From assembly GCF_014633365.1 (NCBI RefSeq), contig NC_068351.1, positions 12,096,907 through 12,160,906 on the forward strand: a DNA stretch of 64,000 nucleotides. Reading direction: 5' to 3'. The position numbers and the translations under genes are program-made. Numbering within the stretch: the first letter of the stretch is position 1; every line of letters starts with the position of its first letter. Below are positions 22,301-35,400 of the stretch, one piece after another. The notes under the pieces are model-generated. The model was not told the origin of the DNA and searched no databases. It saw only the letters and a program-made list of their open reading frames with translations. This DNA comes from Diospyros lotus (taxonomy: Eukaryota; Streptophyta; Magnoliopsida; Ericales; Ebenaceae).

Positions 22301-25300
22301 AAATAAATAAGAGGCTCTAATGTTAACTAACAAAATCAAAGTCATTTCATCTCAAGCCTCACCAAAATACTAATCAGGATCTTCCAGTTAGGACGTGTCT
22401 CCGTACACTACTATATCTGGGCCTTAGTCCCACTGGACTCGCCCCCAATAATAGCTTTTCCTTTACCTAGAATGGCAAAGAAGATCAAGTGAACCACAAG
22501 GCTCAGCAAGTTCGAGGAATAATAAATAATGAAAAGAATCCAAGAATATGGTAATACCAAAAAGAGTACTCAAGAACTTAACAATTATATATAAGATTCA
22601 TATTTTAGGACTTGATCAATTCCAAGTTAAATGCATCATGCCACCATGTAACACTATGCAAATGTGCATATAAAATTTAATATCAATATCAAATCTCGTA
22701 GGCTCGCAAACCATCAATCAACATATGCCAAGTGTATTATATAAACAAAATCTCACAAATAAATATGGAGCCAACCTGCTAGGCTATGGCCACCTCGTCC
22801 CGTGCCAGGTGCTCTAGGATACCCTTTCCCTCCATGCAAAATAGTAAGTGCGCAAGATTTATATATATATATATATAACATGTACGTGTATACATCATGT
22901 ATGCATTTGCCAACCACATGCATTTAAATTTTTGTTTCCTCAATATTCATAATTTCAACACCATTTACCCATACCTGGTATTTTACCATCATTAGATAAT
23001 TCAACATATCTTACTTCATAACATTTAGCACGTTCAAAATGTAAATTATAACACACGAACAATTTTTGGGAGATGCTATTTAGGGTTAAATCTTGATTCA
23101 CCATTTGAGGAGTAATATATATTTAATATGCTATTTTTTCCATTATATAATCTCTGATGATTCATTTAATAATTATTGTAAATTGACATTGATATGTATT
23201 TTGGAAAAATTAAATGGGGTATTCAGATTTTAGCATATATATTTCTAAACAAGATTGAGAAAATATAATTCTCTATTTCTTGAAAATAATACAATGATTT
23301 CCCTTTTCTCTTTATAGAGGAAGAGAATAATATAAAAGGAAAATAATAAAAAAGAAATAGGAATATACATAGAATATACATAGAATCTAAGATATACAAA
23401 GAATATTCTATATCCAAGAAATATTTCTATTTCTACACTCCCCCTCAAGCTGGCTTGAAGATATCTTTCATGGCAAGCTTGCTCACAAGATTCTCAAACT
23501 GAGTTCTATGTACTCCTTTTGTAAGAATGTCAGTCACTTGGTCAATTGTTGGAATGTAGGGCATACAAATTACTCCATTATCAATTTTTTCCTTAATAAA
23601 GTGTTTATCCACCTCTACATGTTTTGTCCTGTCATGGAGAACTGGATTATGAGCAATAGATATTGCAGCTTTATTATCACAGTAAACTTTAGCTGGAAGG
23701 GAAATGGAGACCCTCAAGTCTGATAGAAGCCTTTTTATCCACATGACCTCACAAATACCATGGGCAATTGCACGAAATTCAGCTTCAGCATTGCTTCTGG
23801 CCACCACATTTTGTTTCTTACTCCTCCAAGTAACAAGATTGTCTCCCACAAAAGTGCAATAACCTGATGTAGATCTTCGGTCAGTTATACTACCTGCCCA
23901 GTCCGCATCTGTATAAGCCTCTACATAAAGATGTCCACGTTTTCTAAAAGGTAGACCTTTCCCAGGGGTTCCCTTTAGGTACCGCAGAATTCTGTAGGTA
24001 GTTTCAAAATGTTGTAAACCAGGTGAGTGCATAAATTGACTCACAACACTTACAGCAAATGCTATGTCTGGTCGAGTATGGGATAAATAGATAAGTCTAC
24101 CCACAAGTCTTTGATATTTCTCCCTTTCTACCACATTCTTGGCCTTAGCAGATTGAAGTTTTAAGTTGGGTTTAATGAGAGTTTCAACAACCTTACACCC
24201 AAGCATTCCTGTTTCATTGAGTAAATCCAGAATATACTTTCGTTGGTTGACGAAGATCCCCTCCTTAGATCTTGCAAATTCCATCCCAAGAAAATACTTT
24301 AGAGGACCCAAGTCCTTGATCTCGAACTCGTGAGCTAATCTCCTCTTAAGCTCTTCAATCTCTCCCTTGTCATCACTAGTCATTTTTATATCATCCACAT
24401 AGACAATTAAGATTGCTTTCTTACCGTCGTCAGCGTGTTTGAAGAATAGTGTGTGGTTTGCTTGGCTCTGAATGTAACCATAGCTTTTTACCGCCTTTCC
24501 AAATCTTTCAAACCACGCTCTCGGAGACTGTTTTAAACTATAGAATGATTTTTTTAAACGACATACCTTGTTTGTACCGAGGCTCTTTTCAAACCTTGGT
24601 GGAAGATCCATAAACACTTCTTCTTCTAATTCACCATTTAGGAAAGCATTCTTAACATCAAATTGGTGGAGTGGCCAATCAAGATTCACTGCAAGGGAGA
24701 GGAGAATTCGAATGGAGTTTATTTTAGCTACTGGAGCAAATGTTTCTTGATAGTCGATGCCGTATGTCTGGGTGAAACCCTTAGCAACCAACCTTGTTTT
24801 GTATCTTTCAATGCTCCCATCTGCCTTACATTTTATAGTAAATACCCACTTACAATGTACTGTTGTCTTGCCTTTTGGTTTGTTCACAATCTCTCAAGTT
24901 CCATTTTTTCTAAGAGCACTCATTTCCTCCTGGACTGCTAACTTCCAATCTGGGTCACCAAGGGCATCCTGAATTGTTCTTGGGACATGCAGGTTAGAAA
25001 TATTTGAAAGAAAGATCTTGTGATGATTGGACAATTTTTGGTATGACAGGTATTTAGCAATTGGGTGTTTGGTACAAGATCTCACTCCTTTCCTAATAGC
25101 AATAGGGACATCAAGATCAGACGAATCAAATGAAGAATAATCTGGAGGAGTGAGTTTAGAGTTACCATGAGAAGAAGAAGAACTATCGGAAAGCCCATCA
25201 CTCGAAGACGTCGATTGTTCAATTGTTAGAGGAATATTCGGATTGATAGTATTCTTTAGGGTTTGTCTTCTAGTATAAAACTGAAGCTTCGGTTTTGGAA

Positions 25301-28300
25301 TATTTTGATCCATTTGTGGTAATTCTCCCCCTGGTTCCAATCCCATCACGCTAGGCACCTGTGAACCAGACACACCCTGTTCCACAATATTTGGAACATT
25401 TATATCCTTGAGTTGTTTATCAGAGTGGAGGGGAGCACCAATCATGGTAGGACGAGGATCATAGAGTTTTAAGTAATTATCCTCCTCAACATTAGAATTC
25501 AAAAAATTATCTTCTTTCTCAATATGCTCCCCCTGAAGATGATTTTTGGGAAAGTAGGGTTGAGTTTCGAGGAAAGACACATCCATACTAATATAAGTTT
25601 TTTTGGTAATAGGATTAAAGCATTTGTACCCTTTTTTATTTGGTGCATAGCACAGAAAGACACATTTTTCAGCTGTGGGATCCAATTTGGAACGAAAGAT
25701 TTGAGGAACATAAACAAAGCAAGTGCATCCAAAAACTTTTAAAGGTAACTCAGAATATATACGACAAAGAGGGAAGAGTTGTTTCAAAGAGTGTAAGGGA
25801 GTTTGAAACTGTAGAACACGAGTGGGCATACGATTGATGAGATAGGAAGCTGTTAAAATTGCATTACCCCAGAGGTATTTAGGGACATTCATAGAAAACA
25901 TGATGGCCCTGGCAACCTTGAGTAGATGTCGATTTTTCCGTTCAGCAATACCATTTTGTTGGGGAGTTTCACGGCAAGTGGATTGATCTAAAATTCATTT
26001 TTCTTTTAAAAAAACTCCCAAAGATTTATTAAAATATTCAGTGCTATTATCAGATCGAAGAATACAGATTTTTGTGTTAAATTGAGCTTCAATCAGACAA
26101 AGTGGAGACCTTAGAAGGGCCCCAAACATCACTATGTATTAAATAGAATGGTTTTGAAGGACAATTGGGTTTTGAAAGAAATTTAACACGATGATCTTTG
26201 GATAAATGACAACTCTTGCATTGAAACATAGAAGGATCCACTCCTTTAAACAACGTAGGAAATAAATGTTTCAAGTAAGGAAAACTAGGATGGCCTAGCT
26301 TAAGATGCTATTGCATTATTTGATTAGAAACAGAAGTAGAACTAATACCACTCAGCCCGTGAGCTTTTTTATTACGCAAGACATCCCCATCCAAATATTA
26401 GAGCCCATTTATTTCTCTAGCACTGCCAATCGTCTTCCCCGAGTTCTGGGCTTGAAAAATGCATAGGAATAAAAAAAGATAACACGATAGTTAGAATCTT
26501 TGGAGAGTTTACTAACAGAAAGAAGATTGCAGGCAAGTTTAGGAACATGGAGTACTAATTGAAGATCAATATTGTCAGAAAGTTTAATGAGACCTTTACC
26601 TGCAATAGGTGAAAGACTACCATCAGCTATTCTTATTTTTTCACTACCAGAACAAGGAATATACGAGTTGAACAGATGCAATAAACCAATCATATGATCA
26701 GATGCTCCTGAATCAATGATCCATAGAACAGACTGAAAAGAGCTAGATAGGGCAAAAGAGTTTTTACCTGAATAGGCCAAAGAACAATTGGGTGTTACCA
26801 GGGGACATATTAGGCTTTAGCAATCGTAGAAGTTGATCAAGTTGCTCTTTGTTGAATGGTCCTGTATCAGCTTCATGAGTAGTAGGTTGGGATCGCTTTG
26901 ATCTGGACTTCCAATTGGCTGGCTTGCCATGAAGCACTCAACAGGTCTCCCGAGTATGGCGTGGTTTATTGCAATGATCACACCAAACACGAGATTTTTC
27001 TTCTACCTTTCGTTGACTCGCAATATGCCGCCCACCAGCATTAGCATCAGCAGTGACGAGCGCCATATTTTCAGATAACCCACTTTCTCCACTCTTTTTC
27101 TTGCCCAACATAACCAGTCTTCGGCTTTTTTCACGCCGAACTTTAGAGAAGGCTTCACTAAGAGACGGGAGTGAATTTCTACCGACGATCCTCCCTTAGA
27201 CTTCATCATACTCAACATTGAGTCCAGCGAGAAACTTAAATACCCGATTAGCATTGACCATTTTCTGATAATATTTGCAATCTTCTGTGTTTTTCTACTC
27301 ATATGTATTGAAGAGATCAAAGTCCTGCCAAATGCGCTTTAAAGAATTAAAATATATGGTGACAGTATCACTACCTTGTAGAATCTCACCAAGTTTCAAG
27401 TTGAGCTCGTAGATTTGGGATTGATTCCCCAAATCGGAATACATGGCAGTGACTTCATCCCATAGTTCTTTTTTTGTAGAGAAGCACATATAATTCGAAC
27501 TTATCTCTTCCTCCATGGAGTTAACAAGCCACGTCATCACCATCAAATTCTCGGCATCCCAAGTGTCATACAACGGGTCTTTACTGTCTGGGGCTAATGT
27601 GGCGCCAGTCAAATAGCCAATCTTTCCCCGACCTCGAATGTACATACGAACAGATTGCGACCAACGCAGGAAATTGGTACCATTGAGGTGAATGGTCGTA
27701 ATCTATACTGAATGTGAGTTGGAGGAGTTCCAGGGAACGCGAAACTAGTCTTGAGAAGACTGCGATTGCTGGGTCGGAGTGACTGAAGATGCAGAGTCAG
27801 TCATGATGGTTGAATAAACGGATCAGGGCAGCAGAAGTAAGGACCCACTAGCAGTTGAATTTGGATTTGTACAGATCTGGACACCCTAGCAGAGACCCAC
27901 GGATCTGGATACTTGGATCTGGGTACTCAGTTGCCCAATCTGAACAATAAAGGTCCAGCACAAACAACAACACAAACGGCACGAGCGAAGTAGGAACGAA
28001 GCAGCAAGAACGAAAAAGGCGGCTCTGGTGTGTGATGCAGAGCCGACCTTCGTGACAGCAATAGGTGTGATCGTCCGATGCGTGATGGGGAAGCAGCACG
28101 AACGACGGGTAGGGGCGGCTCTGGTGAGCGATGCAACGTTGATCTTCGCAACCAAGGACCGCGACAGGTGCGACTGATGAAAGCTGACCTTCGCTAGAGG
28201 CTAGGGGTTCGTGATCGTTCCAGAGGTGGGAACCCTACTGGAGAACAACGACGCTTGAAGATGCAGTAGTGATCGGGATGGCCGGATCTCAGAGGCAGCG

Positions 28301-29434
28301 GCCGATGTAAGGGCGGCGACAGTCGGATGATGGCCAGTGAAGGACGACAGCGTTTTTAGGGTATAGCAGAGGAAATGAGGAAATTAGGGTTTCACAATTG
28401 AATGGCTGTGATTTAATCCTAATTTTAGCTCTGATACCATCTAAACAAGATTGAGAAAATATAATTCTCTATTTCTTGAAAATAATACAATGATTTCCCT
28501 TTTCTCTTTATAGAGGAAGAGAATAATACAAAAGGAAAATAATAAAAAAGAAAATAGGAATATACATAGAATCTAAGATATACAAATAATATTCTATATC
28601 CAAGAAATACTTCTATTTCTACAATATTCGAATATGGGAAAGTGCATTCGGATGGTTTATGGCCTATTTGGATATGTTGGAGGAGCATTGAGTGATATCC
28701 GGATGGTTGGAGGCATATTCGGATGTCTCTGGGAGTTTTTGAGAGTGATATTCGGATATTGGGTGATACATCCGGATGTTAGAAGTCAAGTATGTGAGTG
28801 ATATCCGGATGCTACAGTAGCGCATTCGGATGGATATTCGGATATGGGCTAAGTCATTCGGATGCACCATGTTTCAGAAATTCAGTTTCGACGAGGTTTC
28901 GTATTTTGGGCATAACTTTCTCGTTTGAACTTTGATCGAGATGATTCAAGATTATATGGAAAGCCAAGAAAAATATCTACAACTTTTGTGTTTTGAGTTT
29001 TTAGAGATTCGGGCTTAATGGAGGTCGAAATTGGGCTTGAAGTTTGCCGCTATTGCTATACATTCGAATGTGAATATACAGTTCGACAACGTTTTGTATT
29101 CCGGGCATATCTCTTTCGTCTGAACTCTGATTGAGATGATTCAAGATGATATGGAAAGGCAAGAAAAAGATTTACAACTTTCGTGTTTTGAGTTTTAAGA
29201 GATTCTGGATTCATTAAGGTCAAAATTGGGTTTGAAGTTGCTGTTATGGTGATCTATCCGGATATGGCTATCTTTGGAGGGTAGCATTCGGATGGGTTGA
29301 TATATATATCCGGATGAGACACACACTCATCCAGATGTTACTCACATGGCTTCCCAAGAGTCATTCGAATAAGCCATTGCCTATTCGAATGATTGCAAAA
29401 CGATTCTGCAACTCACTTACGAAGACAATGATTT

Positions 29435-29469
<35 letters not shown>

Positions 29470-32400
29470 ACACAAGCAATACTTATGGCTACACCATTCC
29501 AAAAGAGATTGGGGAAAACAATCCCAATTGAAAATAATGAAAATTTGGGACAAACCAACGCTAGATTAGAAGGGAATATGTGACTGGGTGTATATATGTG
29601 TGTGTGTCTATATATATATATATAGAGAGAGAGAGAACAGTATATATATAGAACAGTATAAAACAACGCTAGATTAGCAGTCAGATTTGCCTATAAAAGG
29701 GCTATTGTAAGAGGAGGGGATTATTATGTGAAATGATATTGAATTCTTTCAATTTCCCTCTCATGAATTCTCTCTCCAATGCTCTCTGATTTCTCTCTCT
29801 CTTTTTGCTAATTTCTCTCCCTCTCTCTGTTCTTCTGCACCTCTCCCTCATTCCCGTCTATAATCTCCCTCCTGTCCAATTCTCCCTCAATCCAGTTCTA
29901 TTATTGGTCTTAATTCACTCGGATCCTTCTGATTCCAATCCAAACCCTAAGTACACGATTCCTTTGACCTCTTTTAAATCATTTCCCTTTACATTGCTGC
30001 ACGTTGACTCCAATCTTCTCCATAAGCTATTTGTTTGAACAAATCAGAATATTGTTTTCTAAAAGAAGCCTAATTATAAACCATTGAATGCTTGTCACTT
30101 AGACATCTTTCTTCAGGCAGACTCAGTCTAGCAACTGTCCAAATGATTCCTCAATTCTTCCCCTAATTCAGCCTAAAAAAGAGTTCTTTTCCATCTCGTC
30201 TGACCTCTTTAGGAAAAGCAGTAGCGAAGATCAGGAGGTAGGGAGGTTGTCCAACCTCTTTTCTATTGCTATATTTTCCCTTCCATTCTCATTTTGAAAT
30301 GTTAAAGGATATCGTCCCAGATTTCTGTAGCTTAAAAGGAGCATCGAGGTAAACACCCAATATGAGCTGGAGCTGGTCAGAGAATCCACCCAAAGTCATG
30401 ACAAGAATAATTTTTGCAATTAAAGGGCATCCCAAGAGCATGAGATTCCTCACCTTGTGAGGATCAGCAGAGGGTGGTATTTGTACGAGGCCTTTTCCTT
30501 CTTCCTATCTATTGTCTTGGTTTGGCCATGGGGTTGTAGTTTAAAATGCATGAAGTTCATTTTTGATGGATAAGATCTGTCTGCATGTACAGGTGTGGAT
30601 GTGTACTTACTAAAGCTATTTCTTGGCATGGCTCCCTTAGGGGGCTCAGTGATATATTGTTCTCTTGACATATTTGCCTGCAATGTTTGAAGAATATTTT
30701 CCTATTAGTAATTGAAGATCTTACTACTATGCAATCACTAATGGGGCTTTTAGGAAGTCACTGAAGGTTCACATTTGAAATATTGTGAGGTGTGGATTAT
30801 GGAGTAAATTCTATTTTCACTAACTAATTTTTTTTTTTTTTTCATTTTAAAATTTGTTAGTAGGATTGTTCATCTCTCTTATGTCATGTTATATAATTTT
30901 GGAGCTGCAATATAACATGGTTTTTCATTTCTGGATTTGAAAATTGTGATCTTTTCCAGTTAAGCAGTCCACGGTTCGAGAAGATTTGCAGGCTTATGCC
31001 CACAGCTGTTGGGGATTATTACCTGCCTTCTGTCGCCATCCAAATGATACTTACAAAAATATTGGATCTTTAACTAAACTTTTAATTACTTTCCTCACAA
31101 AGGACTCATTTATGCTTGAGAACATAGCTATTGCTTTGCAGGTAGGCATTAGATTTCTTGCATCAACAAATATATTACTTATTTACTTTATTCTTTTTCT
31201 TTATTTTACTTTATCTTTTTCTTTGTGATGCCCTTCTTTGAACTCAATTCTGTTATATTTTCTCTTAAATATCATTTCTTTCTCGGCAGGAACTTGTGAA
31301 TGAAAATAAAAATGCACTTAGATCTGATGATGATGCTGTTTCCTGTGCTTCATTTACAAAGACCTCTGAAGTAAATGAATCTTCTATGAAGTTCGAAATG
31401 AAACTTGCTTATTCAAAGAAAATTGCAAGCAGAAACATGAGGGCTCTTGCTTCGTGCTCTGAGGAGTTGCTTCATGCTTTAGTAGACATCTTCTTTGCTT
31501 CACCTCCAGAAAAGCGCGCCTGTTTGAAGGTTTCACTTTATCCCTGATTGTATGCTTTGATATGGTAAACATATAACATTCTTGCTTGTGCTTGCAATGA
31601 TTGAGCGCCAGGTTTTTCTAATCTTTGAGTTTGTCATTGGAATTTTATTTATTTATTATTATTTTTTTTTGGGGTGGGGGGTGGGGGGGGTTCTATTTCT
31701 TTTTTGTAGAGCTCTTGGTGTGCTGATTCTTGTGTCATGTGTCTTTTGTTGCTTTATTCTCTACGTGTCTTCCCTTATTTCCATGTGCATCTCCATCATA
31801 TAATTATTAATATTCTTCTTAAACAGCTCTATGAGACATGAGTATGATATTTTCCTTGGTCATTCGTGTTTTTTAGTTTATTTTCCCCTTAAAATAAGTT
31901 AAAAAGTGTGCATTCTTTTCACTAGGTGTTTCCGCAAATGGACTTTATTTTCATTCACCAGTAACATAATCTTCTATCTACTGCAATTCTTCTTACGTGG
32001 CCTCTGCTAACTGTTCATCTTTTATATGTGAGCTAACAAGCATGGCAGGTCATCAAAGGGAACACACATGTACTTGACACCTTATGGACATGTGCAACAG
32101 GTGTTGGATGCAGAGTCTAGGATGCTGGTGAATACCGTTTGTCATGTTAGGGGGCTATAATGCAATTGTGAAAATGTTTTTTTGTTGATTACATCAAATA
32201 GGAAAAATATTGGGGGCCTTCACAGAAACTTTCTTTTCTGTGTTCTATTTTCTACTATTTTTCCTTATGTTTTTGCTGTTTTCATTTTTGAATTTTGATA
32301 GCATCTGATTTTTTTAATGTTAACAATGCTATATTGCATTTGCATTATATTTATGTAAGACTTTTATGTTTGTATGACTATATATATGTATGTATTGTAT

Positions 32401-35400
32401 TTGCTCAGTGCTGTTTTTGACATTTCTTGAAGATTGTTCTATCTGTGCGGCTTATCAGTTTTTTCACGTTGTGCGGTTTATCATGTGTCTTTGTCCATGC
32501 TTCATAGTCTGTGAGCTTGTTTCAGAAACACTGTTGTAGACACTTCTTTTTAATTTCAGGATGCTATCAGATGCTTGGCATCCATCTCTGATTCTTCCGT
32601 CACCAGAAGGATTTTCACGTCATTCCTGGAAAGATTTCCACTCACAAATGATTTAGGTAAATTCGGAAAGCTGGAGAGTGATACCAAATTTTCAGCTGAT
32701 CTAGAACAGGGCAACACTGCTAGCAGAAAGGACGCAAACAGGTTATGAGATTTTTATTTGTTCTCTACCCTCTGCCGAGTCTGCCCCCTTTTTGATGAAT
32801 AAAGTGACTCCTGCTTAATTTTCTTCTTTATACTATTGGTTTGATCTTTATGAACTACATGGTGTTAATCTACTGAACTTATATCTGTACATTTGTAATA
32901 TAAGAGGAGTTGTAACATTAACCTCTGGTGGGTTCCTTTGGCAGAGACAACTGGTCCTCCTGCCCCATTTGTGTAAATTTCAGCCTAATGTGTTGTAGGG
33001 CTGCAACTAAATACACATTTAAAATGTGGAAAACCACAATCAACAAGATCAAACAATGTTACAACAATGGTGGACAAATACAACGGATTAAAGAGCACTA
33101 ATACCTTGTAAACTTGACGATCCATAATGTTAGAACTAAGGGTGCCTCTTTTTGTATACCAAAAAAATATAAGACACGAATGTTTTACAACTCTTATCTT
33201 ATTTAGCATATCTAAATACACAATCATCAATTAACTTAAGGGCAAATTGACCATACACCCCCCTAAAATTTGGCTATTTGGCTCGGATACCCCTAAACTT
33301 TGGAATTTGCCCAATTAGTCCCTAAACTTTCTAAAATCAGCCATGACAACCCTTCCATTACTAATGACATTAAGTAAATTGACCTTACACCCTTTGAACT
33401 TTGGGTCTTTGGCCTAAATACTTTGTAATACTCCAAGAGTCCAGAGAGGGGTAGTATATATCGAGGATAAGTAAAGAAGAAAACAACACCAGCTGGATAC
33501 CTTTTGAGTTGAATGTAGATAAAAAACTTCTGGGTTAAGCATTCTTGAACTGGGGAAGCTCAAGGATGGGTGACCCCTTGGGAAGTTCGAGTAGGCGCAT
33601 CGGGGTAAGTTGTTCCGGTCATTTCTATCACTCGATAAGGGATGTTACAGGTGGTATCAGAGCAAATTTGGGTTATTTAGGTCAAGTTGTCCCTGTACAC
33701 CTAGGTTGTTGGGTAGAGTTAGGTTGTTTTGGTATTGAGTTAATCTTTGAAGTTGTATTTTGTCTCTAAGTATTGTTTTCATGTAGGAAGCGTGAATACT
33801 CGTAGAGGGCGAGGACGACCACGCCGTGTGAACTGTGGGCAGGATACTCCCCCACCTGAGGTGCCTGGAGATGCTAGTGGGACGCGACCGTGGGGTACTC
33901 CGAAGATGCAAGATACCTTGGCAGGCATCTTGCGAGCAGTGGATGTATTAGCTACAACGTAGTTGAGGAATGTGCAACATGATCAGGAGCACCATAATCT
34001 GGGTTGAGCATCTCGCTTAGAGGCATCTAGTGCCGAGAGCAGCTCTGGGGGCACACTTCTCAAGAACTTCATGGCCCTACATCCACCTGAGTTCAGGGGA
34101 GGTGCGAATGCGGTAGAAGCAAAGAATTGATTATTGGAAATGGAGAAGCATATGCGACCTATGAATTGTATAGAAGGGTCAGAAGGTGCAGTTGGGAACC
34201 TTCCTTTTGAAGGGTGATGCTGGACACTGGTGGGAGACGACTAGGCAGCGGTTTGCAAAGCGAGTGCCATCGTGGGCTGAGTTCGAGACATTATTTCGCA
34301 AGACCTATATTCCTGAGTGAGTTCACGAGCAGAGGGTCTACGAGTTCATTGAACTGCAGTAGGGAAGTATGACGATGGCGCAATACGAGATTGAGTTTGT
34401 GGCCCTGGCATGATATGCTCCAGAGTTAGTCACACCAGAGTCCTATAAGGTTAGCAAGTTCGAGTGAGGTCTATGCCCTGAGATACGTCATGCCATGGCT
34501 GGAGTCTGAGCTGAAGATTTCCCTACAGTTGTGCGACGTGCCTATGCCATAGAGAAGAATATTCAAGAGGCCAAGAAGGAGCAGGTTGCCATGACAGGGA
34601 AGTCATTTAGGATACCCTAGTGTAACTTTCCTGGCAAACTAGCCTGATACGGAATCCTAGGCAGTAGTCCCGACTTGCACACAAGGCAGCGGGGTACCTC
34701 AAACGTTGTTCCAACAGTACCTCCGGGGAATTACAGCTGCACTATCAGGGTGACATCCCAATCCCATGCACAAGTATCAATATGCCAATAATATTATGCT
34801 ATGTGAAAATCACGTTTATCGATGCAATAGGACATGAACAAATATGACAAAGATGATCATAAATCTTGTGAGTATCATGCATAATATAAGCAATCACACC
34901 AAGTATAAGATTTTAGAGTAAAACCACTCACCTTTTAACAATATTCAGATCACCTTAACAAATATGCATTGTCTTGATTTGTGTGCCAAGCCTAAAAAAT
35001 CACAGAAACTCTCAAATCTTAAGCCACAAAGCACCTTGTCCATCATATTTATTTAAATAAATATCAACCCTATTTTTTTCATAATTTTTTTTTATTTTCT
35101 TCCTATTTTTCTCTCCGAAAAATCCAAGATAAATACCTACTCAAACATTTCTCCAAATATTTTTGCACCATAATTCCTAAAATAATTTTTTAAGAATATT
35201 AAAAAAAATCTAGAAAATACCTCAATGCCACGTGCCCTCATGCGTCTACCACGTGTGCTGCGAGTGAGGACTGGCGCGTGCACCTCACGTGCCGGTCGTC
35301 TTTTCCTACTCTGGCACACTGGCGATGCTAGTTCTCACTCTTGGCTTGCTCTACTCCTTCAGTCGATCAAGATGGTAGGTTTGGATGCTTGAAAAGATGG

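Larger units (their letters stand above)
23244..28623 (-). mobile_element. Complete Ty1/copia retrotransposon (5.4 kb)
   Basis: Near-identical LTRs lie at 23244-23437 and 28440-28623. A perfect 5-bp target duplication ATATT lies at 23239-23243 and 28624-28628. The primer site TGGTATCAGAGC is at 28428-28439 (minus) and the polypurine tract GCTTGAGGGGGAG at 23438-23450. Minus-strand order: gag, zinc knuckle, protease, integrase, RT, RNase H, which is the copia order. Integrase C-terminus and RT/RNase H form two long ORFs parted by one TGA; gag and protease carry more breaks. It is the youngest-looking coding element in the window. Confidence 0.95.

Noticed and set aside
27848..28155. Overlapping minus-strand ORFs upstream of the copia gag
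   Set aside because: They lie in the untranslated leader between the primer site and gag; they are three frames of the same GC-rich stretch.
18388..29957. One complete 11.6-kb LTR element
   Set aside because: The right LTR piece lacks both ends, no target duplication was found, and the interior is made of other elements. It is kept only as a possibility.
33534..33592. 5S rRNA gene
   Set aside because: The 5S-like core is embedded in an LTR with TG...CA ends and a primer site, and the same arrangement recurs at 37094-37135 and in 41876-42508. It is a Cassandra LTR, not a 5S gene.
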